DNA from: Euglena gracilis
Lineage: Eukaryota; Euglenida; Euglenophyceae; Euglenales
Assembly: GCA_039621445.1 (NCBI GenBank)
Contig: CP154956.1
Span: 20,921,295-20,985,294 of the forward strand
Length of the DNA: 64,000 nucleotides
Direction of reading: 5' to 3'
Shown here piece by piece: positions 35,540-45,145 of this stretch. The notes under the pieces are model-generated. The model did no database searches. It was given only the letters and a program-made list of their open reading frames with translations, and was not told the origin of the DNA. A program made the position numbers and the translations under genes. The first letter of the stretch is position 1. Each line of letters opens with the position of its first letter.

Positions 35540-36240
35540 GGGTGCGACGGGCAAGACGGTGTGGCACTTGTTGGCATGCAATCGTCCTTGCCTGATGTCC
35601 GCACTGGCAGTTCGGCCGCATCGATCCGTGCCAATTCTCGTCCTTGGTGGTCTCCGTCGGCACCTCCAACGGGGATTGCCTTTTTGGTTTGCCCTCAGTT
35701 TCCCCATCGTTAAGAGGCCACCGCCTCTCCCGGGCCCAGAAGGGATACGGGCTGCCAAGATGTCGTCTCACTTCGGCAAGGGGTCTTGTTTTGGACCTGA
35801 CGAAGCTGTCTTTTCTTCGTTTCCTTGCTTTAAAACCTGCCTTGTTTTTGGAGAAGATCGGGCGCTGCGACGTCCCATGCTTTTTGCCTCTTGTTTTCTT
35901 TATCGGAACGGTAGGGCATCTTCAGAACGTGCGACCATGAAGGCAAGGGTGAGGGGCCGGCAGAATCTTGCCCAACTGCAGTGTCTGCGTGGCTCAGTCT
36001 TACCCTGCAGCAAGTGCTGCTGGCATTCTGCTGGCAGATGGTGGAGCTTTTCAGGAAGCAAATACTGGTGGTAATGTCCCTGCTGCAAATGCTGCTGGTA
36101 TTTCCCCTTCAAATGGTGTTCATGTTGATGTCGCTGGCATTTCCCAGCTGACAGTGCAAACATACACTTCTGCTGGGATTTTTCTGGTCGCAAATGTCGG
36201 GATTTACCAACCAGATTTGAACTGTACAGGCAATTGTGAG
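35540..36240 (-). pseudogene. NL-1 upstream (pre-2A) module
   Basis: Directly upstream of the F2 target site the minus strand reads, in frame with the 2A segment at 22394, SFVRSKTRPLAEVRRHLGSP, WARERRWPLNDGETEGKPKR and CQCGHQARTIACQQVPHRLA. It is basic, with Cys/His clusters. Further upstream (35900-36240) are LRPEKSQQKCMFALSAGKCQ and a His/Gln-rich stretch in another frame. It differs from the pre-2A module of the deleted derivatives. Confidence 0.5.
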
Positions 36241-36709
36241 TAACTGGGGAAGATGCAATGGGAAAGATGTGACTGGGGAGGGGGTACATCCCCCACTTTG
36301 ACAGACCCAGTGTCCCATGTGCTTTCATTTCCCCTGGGGAATGCAACAACAGCAAGGCAAAGATGTGCCATGTAGGTCCCTGTCTTAATAATGTCTTCAC
36401 AAAGGTCGAAGATGCAGCCATTGTCAGTACATCTTGGCTGCTGGGGCTGCCTGTGGCTGTACTCCTGCTGCTGGGGCGGCCCCTGGCTCTTCCCTTGCTG
36501 CTGGAGTCGCCTGTGGCTTTGCACCCGCTGCTGGATGTCTGGGAGCTGCTGGAGGGGAGCTGCTGCTTCCCCTCCTGCTTGCTGGCCCAATGACGCATCT
36601 GCAACAGCAGTTGGACTGCTCGAGTCTCTTGAATGTTGCTTGAACTTGTACTTGACAGTGACCAGTAATTCACACCTGAGATCTTGTCCAACAATGTTTT
36701 CGGGCTTCA
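36241..36709 (-). other. Unassigned Gln/Ala/Ser-rich region
   Basis: The minus frame 36204-37013 contains AVADASLGQQAGGEAAAPLQ, QGKSQGPPQQQEYSHRQPQQ and CIFDLCEDIIKTGTYMAHLC. QQEYSHRQP recalls the QREY repeat at 3797-4236. The plus strand is rich in gctgctgg repeats. It is probably more coding of an N-terminal retroelement ORF. No family is recognised. Confidence 0.3.
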
Positions 36710-37115
36710 AAATACATACCCCACCAGGGGCTTTCACTTGTCCGACATGATATGCGAACGAAAAAAAATAGACACCTGTGAAAGGGAAGGCAACGGTGGT
36801 GGGGCGAACCGAATCCACCGACCAGTGGCACAGCCTACTGGATTTGAAGAGTTCAGGGGAGGAAGGCTGTGTACAGAGGCAACAGTCTGTGCACGCTGGT
36901 GAAGGGAGGGAAGGTAAAAGGGGCAAGCTTAGAGAGTAGTATAAGGCGCGAGGTGCGGGGGCAGGTAAGAAGGGTGAGCTTAGCGAAAAGATCTCGTCAT
37001 GCTGCGGGTGCACAGGCGATTTGTAATCCTGTTCTCGACCTCAGCAATTCTGGTTGGTCATTGAGATCTGGATTGGGTGGACGGGCCCTTCGTTTCCTAC
37101 TGCACCAGGATCGGG

Positions 37116-37937
37116 TCAGGAGGTGCGCTTGAAGAGGTTGTATGGTGGACCTGGCTGGTACTTGGCTTGGGATACGATACGTTTGAGATACGACTCCGCT
37201 CTCGCTCTGATGACTCTTCCGAGCCTCGCCCAGTGACCCCGTCCTCCTTTCCCCAAGGGCGCTAGGACAGATTTTGGGAAGGCCCAGAGCGCGTGGAGGG
37301 TCTCCCATGTTGGTCTTTCGTTGAAACATCTCAGGACAGTTGAGTATGAATCACAGACAGCCGGCAAGGCCCCTTTCGGGATGATTGATACCGTCCCCCG
37401 GTGGTCCAGGGATATGTCTGTCCACGAGGGTGACAGTGGTGGGCACGGATCAGTCAAAGGAGAGCCCGTTCTCATTCCCGGCAGGAACGCGGCATTCACT
37501 TCCACGTCGGCATCATCTAGGGCGCTTGGGCCCCTGGTGTTTGAGACCGCCCCAAGTGACGCTTCCGGGGGTGGTCGGCTGATGAGGTCTTGTAACAGCT
37601 GTTGAAGGTTGTTGGCATCCTGGGTAGAGGCCGCTTCCATGGGGCCGGCAGCCAGGGGTGGCACGAGGGTTGTGGCCACCAAGAATCCAACTGCCCGCTC
37701 CGGATCTGTGGTCATGTCAAAGTCCATTGCCCGGCGGGGGGACGGTGCCGTTCCCCCCTGCAGTTGCGGGCCCACGTTGTGTGCCCCTTCACCGCGAGAA
37801 AGCAAGTCGCCCCTGCTTGAGGGAATGTCAAGCCGCCGGGTGGGAGGCCCCGGGTTGCTCTCCACATCGCCACAGGACAATAGGCTCCCCCGCCCTATCT
37901 TTTGGTGCCCGGTTGCAGTTTGCAAATCGAGGGCCAA
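37116..37937 (-). CDS. NL-dA 2A and ORF2 N-terminus
   Basis: A 273-codon frame: LQTATGHQKIGRGSLLSCGD with 2A core GDVESNPGP (37845-37871), DFDMTTDPERAVGFLVATTL, LHALWAFPKSVLAPLGKGGR and RARAESYLKR, then 20 residues translated from the 3' UTR (YQPGPPYNLFKRTS-stop). The 2A is canonical. Confidence 0.8.
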   Translation of the reverse strand: MALDLQTATGHQKIGRGSLLSCGDVESNPGPPTRRLDIPSSRGDLLSRGEGAHNVGPQLQGGTAPSPRRAMDFDMTTDPERAVGFLVATTLVPPLAAGPMEAASTQDANNLQQLLQDLISRPPPEASLGAVSNTRGPSALDDADVEVNAAFLPGMRTGSPLTDPCPPLSPSWTDISLDHRGTVSIIPKGALPAVCDSYSTVLRCFNERPTWETLHALWAFPKSVLAPLGKGGRGHWARLGRVIRARAESYLKRIVSQAKYQPGPPYNLFKRTS

Positions 37938-38758
37938 GACAGTGTCGCGCTTACCATCAGGTCCTTGTCCTTGATCCTTGTCCTTGTCCTTGTGCTCCGC
38001 TCTCCACCAGGACGGTCTAGACGAATGCCGGCTCTGGCGGCTCTACTGCGGCGATTTGAGCAGATATTCGGACTCGGAGACCTCAAAAACCCCCCTGAGG
38101 GACCTCTCAGCAGGCTCTGCCGGGTCATTGTCGCGGAGAAATGGTAATGGCCGCGACCGGGCGGCAGTGGTTCCCTTATCCCACGGTACGGGAAAACTCG
38201 GCGTGGCCGTTTCGGGCCTCCCGCCGCGTTTCGGCGGGATGAGGGCCGCTTTTTCGGGGCCGCCGCCCTCGAAAACCCCCCGAGTGGACGTCTGAGCGGG
38301 CACCGCCGGAACGTCATTGTGAAGCAACTGTGATGGCCGAAGCCGGGAGGCAGTGGTTCCAGTGTGCCACGGGACCAGAAAATGCAGGCGTTGCGGCGTC
38401 CTGTGCTTCTTGCGTGTGGCGTGCTTTGTCGGAACGGCCGGGTTTTTTTGTTTTCCCTGACCCTGCCCGGTGAAAAGGCAAAGCTACACCTACACCGACG
38501 TGACGACAGGGAGTCGCGTGGCAGGAAGGCAGACAGCTTGAGTTGGAATGTCTTGGACCCATCGGAATTGAAGCATTTATGTTCCCAGCCAAATGTCCTG
38601 AGCTCCGTCTCCTGGGTTAATCCTCCAGGGCCGAACTTCTGGTTTGACCCCTCAGGGTTTGTCTCCCCCGCTGGCACCGGGGGGGGTGAAATGCTGAGCA
38701 GGTACTCCATTGCTGAACTCCTGGGCTGGTACTCCAGGGCTGAACTCCAAATAGACAC
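37895..38758 (-). CDS. NL-dA pre-2A module
   Basis: A 287-codon frame with a basic repeat: EPLPPGFGHHSCFTMTFRRC and, 62 residues later, EPLPPGRGHYHFSATMTRQS, each followed by a Gly-Gly-Phe and Arg-rich tail. Four extra bases (gtgc) in the ccttgt microsatellite near 37985 shift it out of the 2A frame. Confidence 0.6.
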   Translation of the reverse strand: MSIWSSALEYQPRSSAMEYLLSISPPPVPAGETNPEGSNQKFGPGGLTQETELRTFGWEHKCFNSDGSKTFQLKLSAFLPRDSLSSRRCRCSFAFSPGRVRENKKTRPFRQSTPHARSTGRRNACIFWSRGTLEPLPPGFGHHSCFTMTFRRCPLRRPLGGFSRAAAPKKRPSSRRNAAGGPKRPRRVFPYRGIREPLPPGRGHYHFSATMTRQSLLRGPSGGFLRSPSPNICSNRRSRAARAGIRLDRPGGERSTRTRTRIKDKDLMVSATLSWPSICKLQPGTKR

Positions 38759-38759
38759 T

Positions 38760-39605
38760 CAGAAGTGAAAATGACGTCACTTATAGGACTTTGCGATGAT
38801 GGCGGACTTCCTATAACAATGGTAGGCGGCGCTGGTCTGAAGGTATGGTGTTCTGTTCTCGCGAACGCTGTTCTGCTGTGTAGCGCTACATGGCCACGTA
38901 GCGCTACATGGCCGTGTAGAGCAACATGGCCGTGAAGCGCAACATGGCCATGTAGCGCAACATGTGTGTGCGCACCTACCCCTATTCCTTAAAATAACCC
39001 TAAAATAACCCAGAAAATGGGTGTCGTACCATGACCAAAAGGGGGGGGTCCGTCGTACGATAACAGACAAGTACCATGCCCCCATATAAGACCCCCCCCC
39101 TGGCCAGCCGAAGGCCGGCCCTTTGGCCGGGACCAACCCCCCCATAAAGACAACCCCCATATAAGACCCCCCCTGGGATTTTGGCTCCCGAGGAGGGCCT
39201 TCTATGGGGGGGGGGGGCATGGTACCATTGCAATTTGCAAAAAAAACGGTCGGAACATGCGATGGACGATTTTCAGGGCGCTGTGCAGTGTGGCTGAGTT
39301 CTGAGGGCACCAAGCGAAAGGTCCAGGGGAGAGGTTTCAATTGATATGCTGTGTCACACCTGAGGTATGGGATTTCACAAATTCCCCCCCCCCCCCCCCC
39401 TTGTCGTACGACCACCCCTCATTTACGACCCCCCCCGTCACAGGTTGCAGGTCATGGGGGTGTTATGACCCCCCCGGTCACAGGTTGCAGGTTGCAAAAA
39501 ATTTAACACCACCTCACCTACGACTGCCCCCCTTATTTACGACCACCCCCCGGTCACAGGTTGCAGGTTATGGGAGTGGTGAGGGGGGGGGAGGGGTGTG
39601 CCGAC
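38760..39605. repeat. Noncoding repeats: 18-bp array, direct repeats, poly-C/G
   Basis: Five 18-bp units (tagcgctacatggccacg and variants) at 38881-38970. A direct repeat ccatataagacccccc twice (39082 and 39161). A palindromic block at 39107-39125 (gccgaaggccggccc). Three copies of ggtcacaggttgcaggt (about 39445, 39475, 39550). Long C/G runs. A minus frame (38777-39415) exists but its tail is the 18-bp array, so I do not call it a gene. Confidence 0.7.
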
Positions 39606-39619
39606 CCCCCCCCCCTTAA

Positions 39620-39835
39620 CTCTATCAACCTAACCCTAACCAAAATTGTATCCCTAACTCTAACCCTGACACTAAACCTAACCCTGACTGCATCCCCAAC
39701 CCCAACCCTAACCCTAATCCTGACTCAATCCCAAACCCTGTCCCTCAACCTCACCCTATCCAAAATTGCATCCCTAACCCTGACCCTAACCGTATCCCTA
39801 ACCCTGACCCTAACCCTGACCATGACCGCACCCCT
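39620..39835. repeat. Degenerate telomere-like (CCCTAA)n tract, copy A
   Basis: About 215 bp of ccctaacc/ccctgacc/atccctaa variants, interrupted by two caaaattg[ct]atcc segments. It is consistent with an old interstitial TTAGGG-type tract. It ends 60 bp before the tandem-duplication junction. Confidence 0.75.
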
Positions 39836-39897
39836 ATCAACGCCAAAGCTGAAGACAACCATCAACATTCAATTTCGACAACCCTCCCATATCAAAT

Positions 39898-40420
39898 CTT
39901 TCGGCTTCGCACTCCCGGAATCAGGAGGCGACGCCTGCGGCTTACTCCTGGTATCAGGAGCCGATGGTGCCGGAGTAGACGTTTGCCGTCTGGGCGAAGC
40001 GGGCAAACTGACCACTGGGTCGCGCATGACGCTCCGAGGGGTCGGCACACGTTCCTGGGGTTGTTCAGCCGGCCGTCGCCGAGCAGGTTCATCCTGTCCG
40101 ACGACACGTGGCACTGTGGTCGTCACCGGAATCGGTGCTTCCACAGGCGCTGGCACTCCCAGAAACTCTGCCATTGTCCTCGGGACGGCAGGGACCCTGC
40201 GCGGTGTCGGTGGTCGTGGGGGTATCCCCTCCACTTCCATTTCGACATCCGGTCTAGGAGGTTGATCCTCCACAACCGCTGGCGCAGGTGCTATGGGAGG
40301 TTGATCCTCCGGTGTAGCCGGTGCGACAGATGGCTCTGTCGGCTGGGGTTCATCCCCTGAAGATGGTCGCACTGCTGCCGGAGATGGGGGTGTGGGGACA
40401 CCGACATCTGGTGTATCCAC
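39898..40420 (-). pseudogene. F2-B ORF3, truncated
   Basis: Matches 25020-25542 (MDTPDVGVPTPPSPAAVRPS...). It stops shortly after PDSGSAKPK in foreign sequence. The Cys/His domain is absent. Confidence 0.7.
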
Positions 40421-40899
40421 GACCTTGATGCTACGCCTCCACCTCGTGGCGTTAGTGCAGCAGCCACGGCAGTAATGCCAGTGACTACGGCGCCGAGCAC
40501 GCGGCCTCCTAACGAGGTGCGTGCTGTGGGACTGGCAGGTTCTTCGAGGATATCCTCGACGACCATACCAGTCACCTCGGCTGGAGGCTCAGCCGTTGGA
40601 ACAGGCGTAGCAGCCACAGGTATATCCCCTGCGGGTGCTTCGTCTGGCCTAGGCTGTGCCAGAGTAGGTAGAGCAGCGTAGAGGATATCCTCCATGTTCT
40701 CACCTACCTCCTCAGGAAGTTCCTGCTCTCCACCTACCGGTGGACAGACAGGAGCCGCCGCGGGAGCCGGGGAAACCGATCGTTCCCCTGCCGCTCGCGG
40801 GGCAGAGACGAAGGATACAGCCGTTCCTGTCGGAGACGGCGGCGCTGCCCCCAGAATGGTGACAGAGGCGCTGCGGTCGCGTTCCTCCCGCCGCGGCAT
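40291..40899 (-). CDS. F2-B ORF3 N-terminal region
   Basis: The 202-codon frame is identical in sequence to that at 25413-26021. Confidence 0.45.
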   Translation of the reverse strand: MPRREERDRSASVTILGAAPPSPTGTAVSFVSAPRAAGERSVSPAPAAAPVCPPVGGEQELPEEVGENMEDILYAALPTLAQPRPDEAPAGDIPVAATPVPTAEPPAEVTGMVVEDILEEPASPTARTSLGGRVLGAVVTGITAVAAALTPRGGGVASRSWIHQMSVSPHPHLRQQCDHLQGMNPSRQSHLSHRLHRRINLP

Positions 40900-40948
40900 C
40901 GCGGTGGTGGAAGCGACTGATGCCTCACGTTTCCTTCGCGCCAGAGGT

Positions 40949-41458
40949 TCACCCTCTGGGGCGATGAAGGCGCGCAGATCCTCGGGCGAACGAGGATCGT
41001 CGGGGTGCCATCGGCATCCCTGGGCATCCGCCAGCCTGTAAAAGGCCAGCGTGCTGCTGCTGGCACTGATGGGGCAGTGTGGCGGCGGCTATGACGGCTG
41101 CAGGTAATCTGGAACGGGGCTTGAAATATAGGCAGGGGATAGCTTTTCCGTCTGGGGTTCTTAGGTACGGTTTGAAGTCGTCCATATGGACGTCCTCAAT
41201 CCCGTTGGGCAAGGCAACTTTATTTCGCCCGCTACTACCTAACCTCTCCAAAATTTCGCATGGGCCGAGCCAAAGAGGATCTAACTTGGAAGATTGCATG
41301 CGGGTGCGGTTATTCCGTACCCCCACGCGGTCACCTGGACTATACACAGGTGTGTTGAAATTCTGTAAAAAACGATTTCCGTTTGTTGGAATGATTTTCT
41401 GTGATACGTGATTGGACTGCAGAGCGGAGTGATTCCACTTCTGCAAACCACGTTTCAC
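40949..41458 (-). CDS. pol: F2-B integrase C-terminal domain
   Basis: As 26071-26577 with WLGPCEILERLG. Local differences near 41068-41095 (one added triplet and substitutions) change AATLAQQC to AAATLPHQC. Confidence 0.8.
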   Translation of the reverse strand: MKRGLQKWNHSALQSNHVSQKIIPTNGNRFLQNFNTPVYSPGDRVGVRNNRTRMQSSKLDPLWLGPCEILERLGSSGRNKVALPNGIEDVHMDDFKPYLRTPDGKAIPCLYFKPRSRLPAAVIAAATLPHQCQQQHAGLLQAGGCPGMPMAPRRSSFARGSARLHRPRG

Positions 41459-42075
41459 AGCTGACGCTACTTCGGGCGGGTCTCTCCGAGGGGATATCCC
41501 CTATGGCCGGAGGGTCTCGTCCGAAAACGATTTTGTACGGTGAGTGTGTTAATACCAACCCTGGCAAGGTATTGATGTAAAATAAAAACCAATGAAGAAC
41601 GGATAACCAATCCTTACCCGAGTCAGCCAGTGAAAGGCGAAGCATATTGACAACGGATTTCACGGCTGCCTCGGCTGTGCCATTGCCTTTCGGGCGGTAT
41701 ATAATGGAAAAATGCTGCTCAATGCCGAGTAAACCGCACAAAGTTGTGAAAAACCGCGAAGTTATCAAGTGATCTTGATCACTCACGATTTCGTTCGGTA
41801 AACCCATTAAGCAGATACATTTCTCCAGTAATATGGATGCCAAAATTTGGGCTGTCAACCCTGCTTTCCGGCATGGGATGGCTACTATGTACCCACTCAG
41901 CCGACAGACGACAACAAAAACGTAATCGTAAATTTTGTCATCTGATCCTTTGCAAGGCTCAAGTTCGAGAAAATCCATGCAGAGGGACGTAATAATGTCA
42001 GGTGGTCCAGGAAAGAGCCATTGTACCAGGGGGGGTACCTCTGCGCGGTTTCACAGCCTGACAAATTTGGCACCG
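41340..42075 (-). CDS. pol: F2-B integrase catalytic core
   Basis: SLCMDFLELEP, IVSDQDHLITSRF and PKGNGTAEAAVKSV keep D, D and E. TAE replaces RAE of copy A. Confidence 0.85.
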
Positions 42076-43188
42076 TTGCGAAATTTGCAAACAGCGCGAA
42101 TATAAATCTTTTTCACTCAGGGTTGTGCAATATCTGCGAACCACTAGTGAAAGAAGTTTGGGGGCCCCAGGGTGACCATGGTTGTGATAGCTCAAAATCA
42201 CATCATTAACCAGGTCTTGGGGTATACAATATTTATAACCAGAATCATTCCAGAAAATAAGCCGCAATGGTGATAGAGAGTAATTCTCTATGGATTCACC
42301 ATTACGAAGTCTATTCACAATGGTACTATATACAGGGTCACGCGAATAATCCCATTCGCGGAAAAATAGGGGGGTAGGAGTTTCCGTACGCGTAATGCGA
42401 CGGGGTCCGGCATTGCGTCCACGCCGGCGCCTTCCACGCAATGGTGAAATGACGATGCTGCGATACACCCGGGAAACCGGTAGCGAATCGAGCATGTTGT
42501 CCGCAGCGTCGGATCGACGTGCGAACTGGTCAGCCTCATGGCTGCCATGAAAAGTCGCATCACCCTCATCCGGGTTCCCAGGATAATACCAGGGGGCTCG
42601 GCTGAGAGGATCCGCAACTTTTTGCGTATGACCTGGGGTATAAACTACCACCAGGTTAAACTGGCTCAAGAACTCATGCCATCGGCATCTTCTGCCAACT
42701 GATGACATGGCCTTGTTCAGGTCCTCGGTATACCAGTGTTGAAGGCTCTCATGATCCGTCAACACCAGTATCTGGACCAGGCTGCTGGCTATCCAGCTGC
42801 GGAATTTCTGGAGAATAAGCACAATGGCATATGTCTCCTTTTCGCGAATGCTCCATTTAACCTGTTCTTTCCCGTTGTCGCCCTGTAGCTTCCTGCTGAA
42901 GAAAGCCACAGGTCGGAGTTCATTCGCCGCATTATGCTGGCTAAGAACCCCGCCAACAGCGTAATCGCTGCTGTCGACCTCCAGGACATACGGTTTGTAT
43001 GGATCCGCGATATCGAGAACCACGTTCTCGAGGAGCAAGTCCTTGATTTTATTCAAGGCCTCGAGCATTTGGTCATCCCAAATGACTTTTGCGTTATCGG
43101 GTGTCCGATTTTTGAGTTGTCGGGTTAGGGGTACCGCGATATTCGCGAAATCTTTCATGTAAATCGCGTAATATTGGGCTAATCCCAA
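41998..43188 (-). CDS. pol: F2-B RNase H and integrase zinc domain
   Basis: A 396-codon frame starting in GLAQYYAIYMKDFA. The RNase H acids and HHCC are as in copy A. ILQKFRSWI is preceded by REKE rather than RKKE. It ends CQAVKPRRGTPP because the A-run is one base shorter than in copy A. Confidence 0.87.
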   Translation of the reverse strand: MGLAQYYAIYMKDFANIAVPLTRQLKNRTPDNAKVIWDDQMLEALNKIKDLLLENVVLDIADPYKPYVLEVDSSDYAVGGVLSQHNAANELRPVAFFSRKLQGDNGKEQVKWSIREKETYAIVLILQKFRSWIASSLVQILVLTDHESLQHWYTEDLNKAMSSVGRRCRWHEFLSQFNLVVVYTPGHTQKVADPLSRAPWYYPGNPDEGDATFHGSHEADQFARRSDAADNMLDSLPVSRVYRSIVISPLRGRRRRGRNAGPRRITRTETPTPLFFREWDYSRDPVYSTIVNRLRNGESIENYSLSPLRLIFWNDSGYKYCIPQDLVNDVILSYHNHGHPGAPKLLSLVVRRYCTTLSEKDLYSRCLQISQRCQICQAVKPRRGTPPGTMALSWTT

Positions 43189-43283
43189 AAATCCCTTTAA
43201 ATGCGTTAAGGTCTTAATGACCTCAGGAGTTCATTTCTTAATGGCCTCCATCTTACTGGGTGTGGCTTTACGCTGCCCGTTGC

Positions 43284-43559
43284 TCAGAATGTGTCCAAAA
43301 ACTTAATAATTTTGCGAAACAGGTGCATTTTGGAACCCTTCACAAAAAGCACATGCTTTTGGAACGCGGATAATACGGCAAGCACATCGCGATAATGCGG
43401 GTCGAGGATATCCTCGCCCGATTTCGCGGATGGCGGTTGGGTTCCCACCAGTACATCATCGATGTACACCAGAGCAAACGGTAAATCGTGCAAAACCCAC
43501 TGGATCATGCGTTGAAACATGGCTGGGCCATTCTTAACACCCATGGGAGTACCGTCCAT
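43284..43559 (-). CDS. pol: F2-B RT active-site segment
   Basis: Same as 28404-28679, with YIDDVLVG intact and the same two flanking homopolymer frameshifts. Confidence 0.85.
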   Translation of the reverse strand: MDGTPMGVKNGPAMFQRMIQWVLHDLPFALVYIDDVLVGTQPPSAKSGEDILDPHYRDVLAVLSAFQKHVLFVKGSKMHLFRKIIKFLDTF

Positions 43560-44317
43560 TGGTACACACCCTTGGATGTCACGAATGCCGTGTACGGTTG
43601 CGAATCAGAATGCAAATGCATCTGATGGAAACCGTCTTCCAGATCAAAGATTGACCACAACCGATTATCCGATTGTCTGGTGATCAAATCCTCGATCAGC
43701 GGTAACGGGAAGGGGTCATCCTTCGTTTGGGAGTTCAGGTACCGGTAATCCAGCACCAGTCTCCACTTCTTCTGACCAGACTGGTCAGCGGGTTTGGGCA
43801 CCACAAAAGCTTGTGATGTCCACTCGCTCTTGGAAGGGATAATACACTTCCGCTGGATGAGCTTCTCAATCATCTCGTTGAGAGCCTGTTCGCGTTCACC
43901 CGAACAACGGAAAAATTTCCGGTGCATGGGTTTAGCGCCATCCTTGAGCTCAATTTTGCAAACACCGAATGGACCGCGAATCGCGGGGTCGATGTCGCAG
44001 GCGTAAACTGGATTATCCAGTACAGCATGGAATTCGCGAGTAATTCGTGAACAATAGTCAGCAGACTTGGGGTGTTGGTCCGCACTCTCAATGACCGCAG
44101 AAATCTGCGCTGAGGGTGTGGCATCCCCATTGGTACCAAGGTATCTTGGCACACGCACATCGGATATTCCGAATGCGTCAAAGAAACAAACACGAAAAAT
44201 GATTTCTTTAACAGGTGGTAATAGTTTTCCCACAAAAATCCTCAAATAGAGGTACATCAGCGGGTAAATCCCACCAATGAAAACACACATAGGATAGTTG
44301 GTGAAACCAATCCGCAT
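43505..44317 (-). CDS. pol: F2-B RT N-terminal half
   Basis: A 270-codon frame, the same as 28625-29437, with motif A FDLEDGFHQ. Confidence 0.87.
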   Translation of the reverse strand: MRIGFTNYPMCVFIGGIYPLMYLYLRIFVGKLLPPVKEIIFRVCFFDAFGISDVRVPRYLGTNGDATPSAQISAVIESADQHPKSADYCSRITREFHAVLDNPVYACDIDPAIRGPFGVCKIELKDGAKPMHRKFFRCSGEREQALNEMIEKLIQRKCIIPSKSEWTSQAFVVPKPADQSGQKKWRLVLDYRYLNSQTKDDPFPLPLIEDLITRQSDNRLWSIFDLEDGFHQMHLHSDSQPYTAFVTSKGVYQWTVLPWVLRMAQPCFNA

Positions 44318-45140
44318 TCAGATTGACGGGTATGAGGAGAGCTCCTCGCGCTTCATCGCGGAGGATTTTCGCCACCACTTCCGGGATAAGTTTTGGGGGA
44401 GGGTGCATCCATAGTACCGTATCACCCCAAAATTTTAGAAATGCGTTGGTATGTCGCGACCAATATTGCGACAAGCGCGCATGCGCTTTTGATGAAAACA
44501 CATCAATTTCCAACGACAAATCGAAGGAATCAGCCAAAACCACGATTTTGGAGAACCATTCCTCCAAAATACGGTATTGACCAAAATTTAATGCGTTCCA
44601 TACGCGCATCGCGTAGGTGTCGACCTGGTTCGCGGGCTGAAGAGCGGTAACGCAATTCAGGGATCCGCAAACATAGGTCAAGGGTGTGTCCTCCACACTC
44701 CCTAGGGGCATTCCCGAGGGTTGATGGGTTGGATGGGTGCATACCCAGTCCATATCACGCCAGATGGAGGTGGTGGAGGTATGTGACACGTATTTCGCGG
44801 TCCCAAACAACAAGGCAATACCTCGTTGTTGGAGCACTTGATGTACGGTCGCGCATTGCGATCCACAACCAAGTGTATGGTTACGCGAAATCGGGATTAG
44901 TGTTGATGTTTGGACAAAACATCCACAATCGAAATCTGGCTGGGCGGAAATTCTCCTACAGTGCACACATTGGAAGGAAGTGTCGGAGTAGTGGTCCTGG
45001 TCGCGCATGTTGGTCTGGTGGGGGTGTGTGTAAAAGTTGGGATGCGCTTTTGAAGCTGCTGGGGGGTGTACAGATGTATCTGAAAGCGATACATCTGGTG
45101 GAAAACGGGGTATTGGTGCAGCTGGGCGACTACTCGACAC
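44208..45140 (-). CDS. F2-B Dam-like domain (HPPP variant)
   Basis: A 310-codon frame, near identical to 29328-30260 (one Leu to Ile at TSTLIPISR). EIDVFSSKAHAR and LWMHPPPKLIPEVV are unchanged. Confidence 0.7.
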   Translation of the reverse strand: MSSSRPAAPIPRFPPDVSLSDTSVHPPAASKAHPNFYTHPHQTNMRDQDHYSDTSFQCVHCRRISAQPDFDCGCFVQTSTLIPISRNHTLGCGSQCATVHQVLQQRGIALLFGTAKYVSHTSTTSIWRDMDWVCTHPTHQPSGMPLGSVEDTPLTYVCGSLNCVTALQPANQVDTYAMRVWNALNFGQYRILEEWFSKIVVLADSFDLSLEIDVFSSKAHARLSQYWSRHTNAFLKFWGDTVLWMHPPPKLIPEVVAKILRDEARGALLIPVNLNADWFHQLSYVCFHWWDLPADVPLFEDFCGKTITTC

Positions 45141-45145
45141 GTACT

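Larger units (their letters stand above)
36710..38758 (-). mobile_element. NL-dA: internally deleted NL derivative
   Basis: Pre-2A module, 2A and start of ORF2 (38758-37190) joined at about 37170 directly to the NL 3' UTR (37170-36710). RT and endonuclease are missing. Relative to NL-1 the deletion runs from after SYLKR to beyond the endonuclease stop. It would need an intact NL to move. Confidence 0.75.
25020..39896. repeat. Tandem duplication, unit A
   Basis: 14,877 bp repeated at 39898-54766. The unit runs from inside F2 ORF3 through the F2 5' LTR, NL-1 upstream module, NL-dA and the telomere-like tract. Offsets drift from 14,878 to 14,870 through small indels. Confidence 0.93.

Noticed and set aside
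35968-36243. Plus-strand Ala/Gly repeat protein (NAAGIS, VAGISQ)
   Set aside because: Antisense of a Gln/His-rich retroelement stretch with gctgctgg-type repeats; no independent support.
38777-39415. A 212-codon minus frame with CCATWP-like repeats
   Set aside because: The repeats are the translated 18-bp array, and the rest spans poly-C runs that differ between duplication copies.
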